DNA of 51,615 bases from a virus. The notes beneath the pieces are model-generated. The model saw only the letters and a program-made list of their open reading frames with translations, was not told the origin of the DNA and ran no database searches. Shown here piece after piece: positions 50,907 to 51,615 of the stretch. Position numbers and translations under genes: made by a program. Numbering within the stretch: the first letter of the stretch is position 1; each line of letters opens with the position of its first letter. Location: the IMG/VR virus record IMGVR_UViG_3300013126_004080, positions 1 to 51,615 of that record; one strand, 5' to 3'.

Positions 50907-50916
50907 AGGAAATAAT

Positions 50917-51525
50917 ATGATATGCGAAAACTGTATGTTAGAACATTTAGGCAATTATGCTTCCGGTAGATTTTGTTCTCCCAAATGTTCAAGATCGTAT
51001 TCCACTAAAAAAGCCAGGAACGATATAAACAACAAAGTGAGTAAAAAACTCCTAGGAAGAAAGCTCACAGATGAGCATAAAAGGAAAATTTTAAGAGTAA
51101 AATCTCGTACTGTTTCCGAATGTTTACAATGCAAAAGCAAAATGCATCTTTTACCTAGCGACAAAAGAAAATTCTGTAGTAGGAATTGTTGGGTTAGTTA
51201 TACCGATTCTAAAAAAACTCAATTTGATGTTTATAAAGAAAAATGTAAATTTGATTTTAATGTTTATGATTTTCCTCATAAATTTAATCTTAGCTTAATA
51301 GAAGAGTTTGGATGGTATTCTGCCTCTAACAGCGGTAACAATCTCGATGGAATATCGAGAGATCATATGTTAAGCATAAAAGAAGGATTCGAATTGGGTA
51401 TAAATCCTGATATTATTAAACATCCCGCAAATTGTAAACTTCTTAGACACTCCGACAATCAAAGAAAAAACACAAAAAGTACACTTTCCTTTGAAGAATT
51501 AATTTTAAGAATAAATGAATGGTAA
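50917..51525 (+). CDS. HNH-type homing endonuclease with zinc knuckles
   Basis: A 202-residue protein. MICENCMLEHLG plus RFCSPKCSRSYS and ECLQCKSK plus RKFCSRNCWVSY form two four-Cys zinc sites. A NUMOD-like KLLGRKLTDEHKRKILRVKS lies between them. The C-terminal HNH-like module is SRDHMLSIKEGFELG...HPANCKLLRHSDNQRKN. Free-standing, just after tRNA-Cys and before a second consensus promoter. Late expression is suggested by the hairpin/late promoter in front. Confidence 0.8.
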   Translation: MICENCMLEHLGNYASGRFCSPKCSRSYSTKKARNDINNKVSKKLLGRKLTDEHKRKILRVKSRTVSECLQCKSKMHLLPSDKRKFCSRNCWVSYTDSKKTQFDVYKEKCKFDFNVYDFPHKFNLSLIEEFGWYSASNSGNNLDGISRDHMLSIKEGFELGINPDIIKHPANCKLLRHSDNQRKNTKSTLSFEELILRINEW

Positions 51526-51573
51526 GTTTCGACCTTGTGCTCCAGTTGTAAAAAAACAACAGATAAAAAACAG

Positions 51574-51601
51574 TTGACAGTGGTACCAATACCTGTATAA
51601 T
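51574..51601 (+). promoter_or_regulatory. Consensus sigma70 promoter at right edge
   Basis: TTGACA (51574-51579) and TATAAT (51596-51601) with a 16-bp spacer. The last six spacer bases, the -10 box and the next base (ACCTG-TATAATT, preceded by different sequence) match those of the promoter at 49839-49866. It would drive genes or tRNAs beyond the window. Confidence 0.85.
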
Positions 51602-51615
51602 TGATTCTGTTGTCG

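Overview
The window is a contiguous piece of a large, AT-rich, strictly lytic T4-like myovirus genome. Every gene I accept lies on the + strand. It carries the T4 morphogenesis block in canonical order (gp13-14-15-16-17-18-19-20-67-21-22-23), followed by the recombination/late-transcription block (uvsY, uvsW, gp55, gp47, gp46) and the replication block (dNMP kinase, gp45, gp44, gp62, regA). Extra genes such as a 2OG-Fe(II) oxygenase, peptide deformylase, Hsp20, sulfotransferase and many glycosyltransferases are typical of aquatic T4-like phages (cyanophage/pelagiphage-type relatives). No photosynthesis gene is present and the host cannot be named from the sequence. I see no integrase, IS element or CRISPR array.

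Layout. 1-2181: 3' part of a collagen-like, Cys-rich tail fibre with a C-terminal S74 chaperone. 2261-15496: a 13 kb glycan island with GT32, GT25, GT11, GT9-like and other transferases, an FkbM methyltransferase, nucleotide-sugar epimerases and a dehydrogenase, a nucleotidyltransferase-cupin fusion, a sulfotransferase and an APS-kinase-like fusion. 15524-31153: neck, terminase, tail, portal, prohead and capsid genes with T4-type late promoters (NATAAATA). This block is invaded by an HNH gene (gp16/gp17), a GIY-YIG gene (gp21/gp22) and a mini-intein inside gp17. 31187-40444: tube-like protein, uvsY, uvsW, gp55, gp47, gp46 and accessory enzymes. 40552-47415: small regulator, glycosyltransferase, replication genes, a structured intergenic RNA, Hsp20, small proteins and a phosphoesterase. 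47420-51615: tRNA-Arg, a rubrerythrin/rubredoxin pair, dCMP deaminase, an SprT-like protease, and a tRNA cluster interrupted by two HNH genes.

How it works together. The late genes build the particle. UvsY/UvsW/gp46/gp47 do recombination-dependent replication. gp45/44/62 form the clamp and its loader; the clamp also couples late transcription through gp55, whose C-terminus looks like a clamp-binding tail. The glycan island could make and attach an unusual, possibly L-galactose-containing and sulfated sugar to virion or host surfaces.

The most unusual signals are: (i) a tRNA-Ser gene whose 5' and 3' parts are separated by an HNH gene plus a complete tRNA-Ser(TGA); (ii) a 133-residue mini-intein in gp17 with a free-standing HNH gene directly upstream; (iii) late promoters inside hairpin loops in front of both tRNA-cluster HNH genes; (iv) a pseudoknot-compatible RNA between regA and hsp20; (v) an abrupt change in glycine codon context near 10.5 kb; (vi) a tiny rubredoxin gene overlapping rubrerythrin. 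All calls come from reading the sequence. No database search was run.
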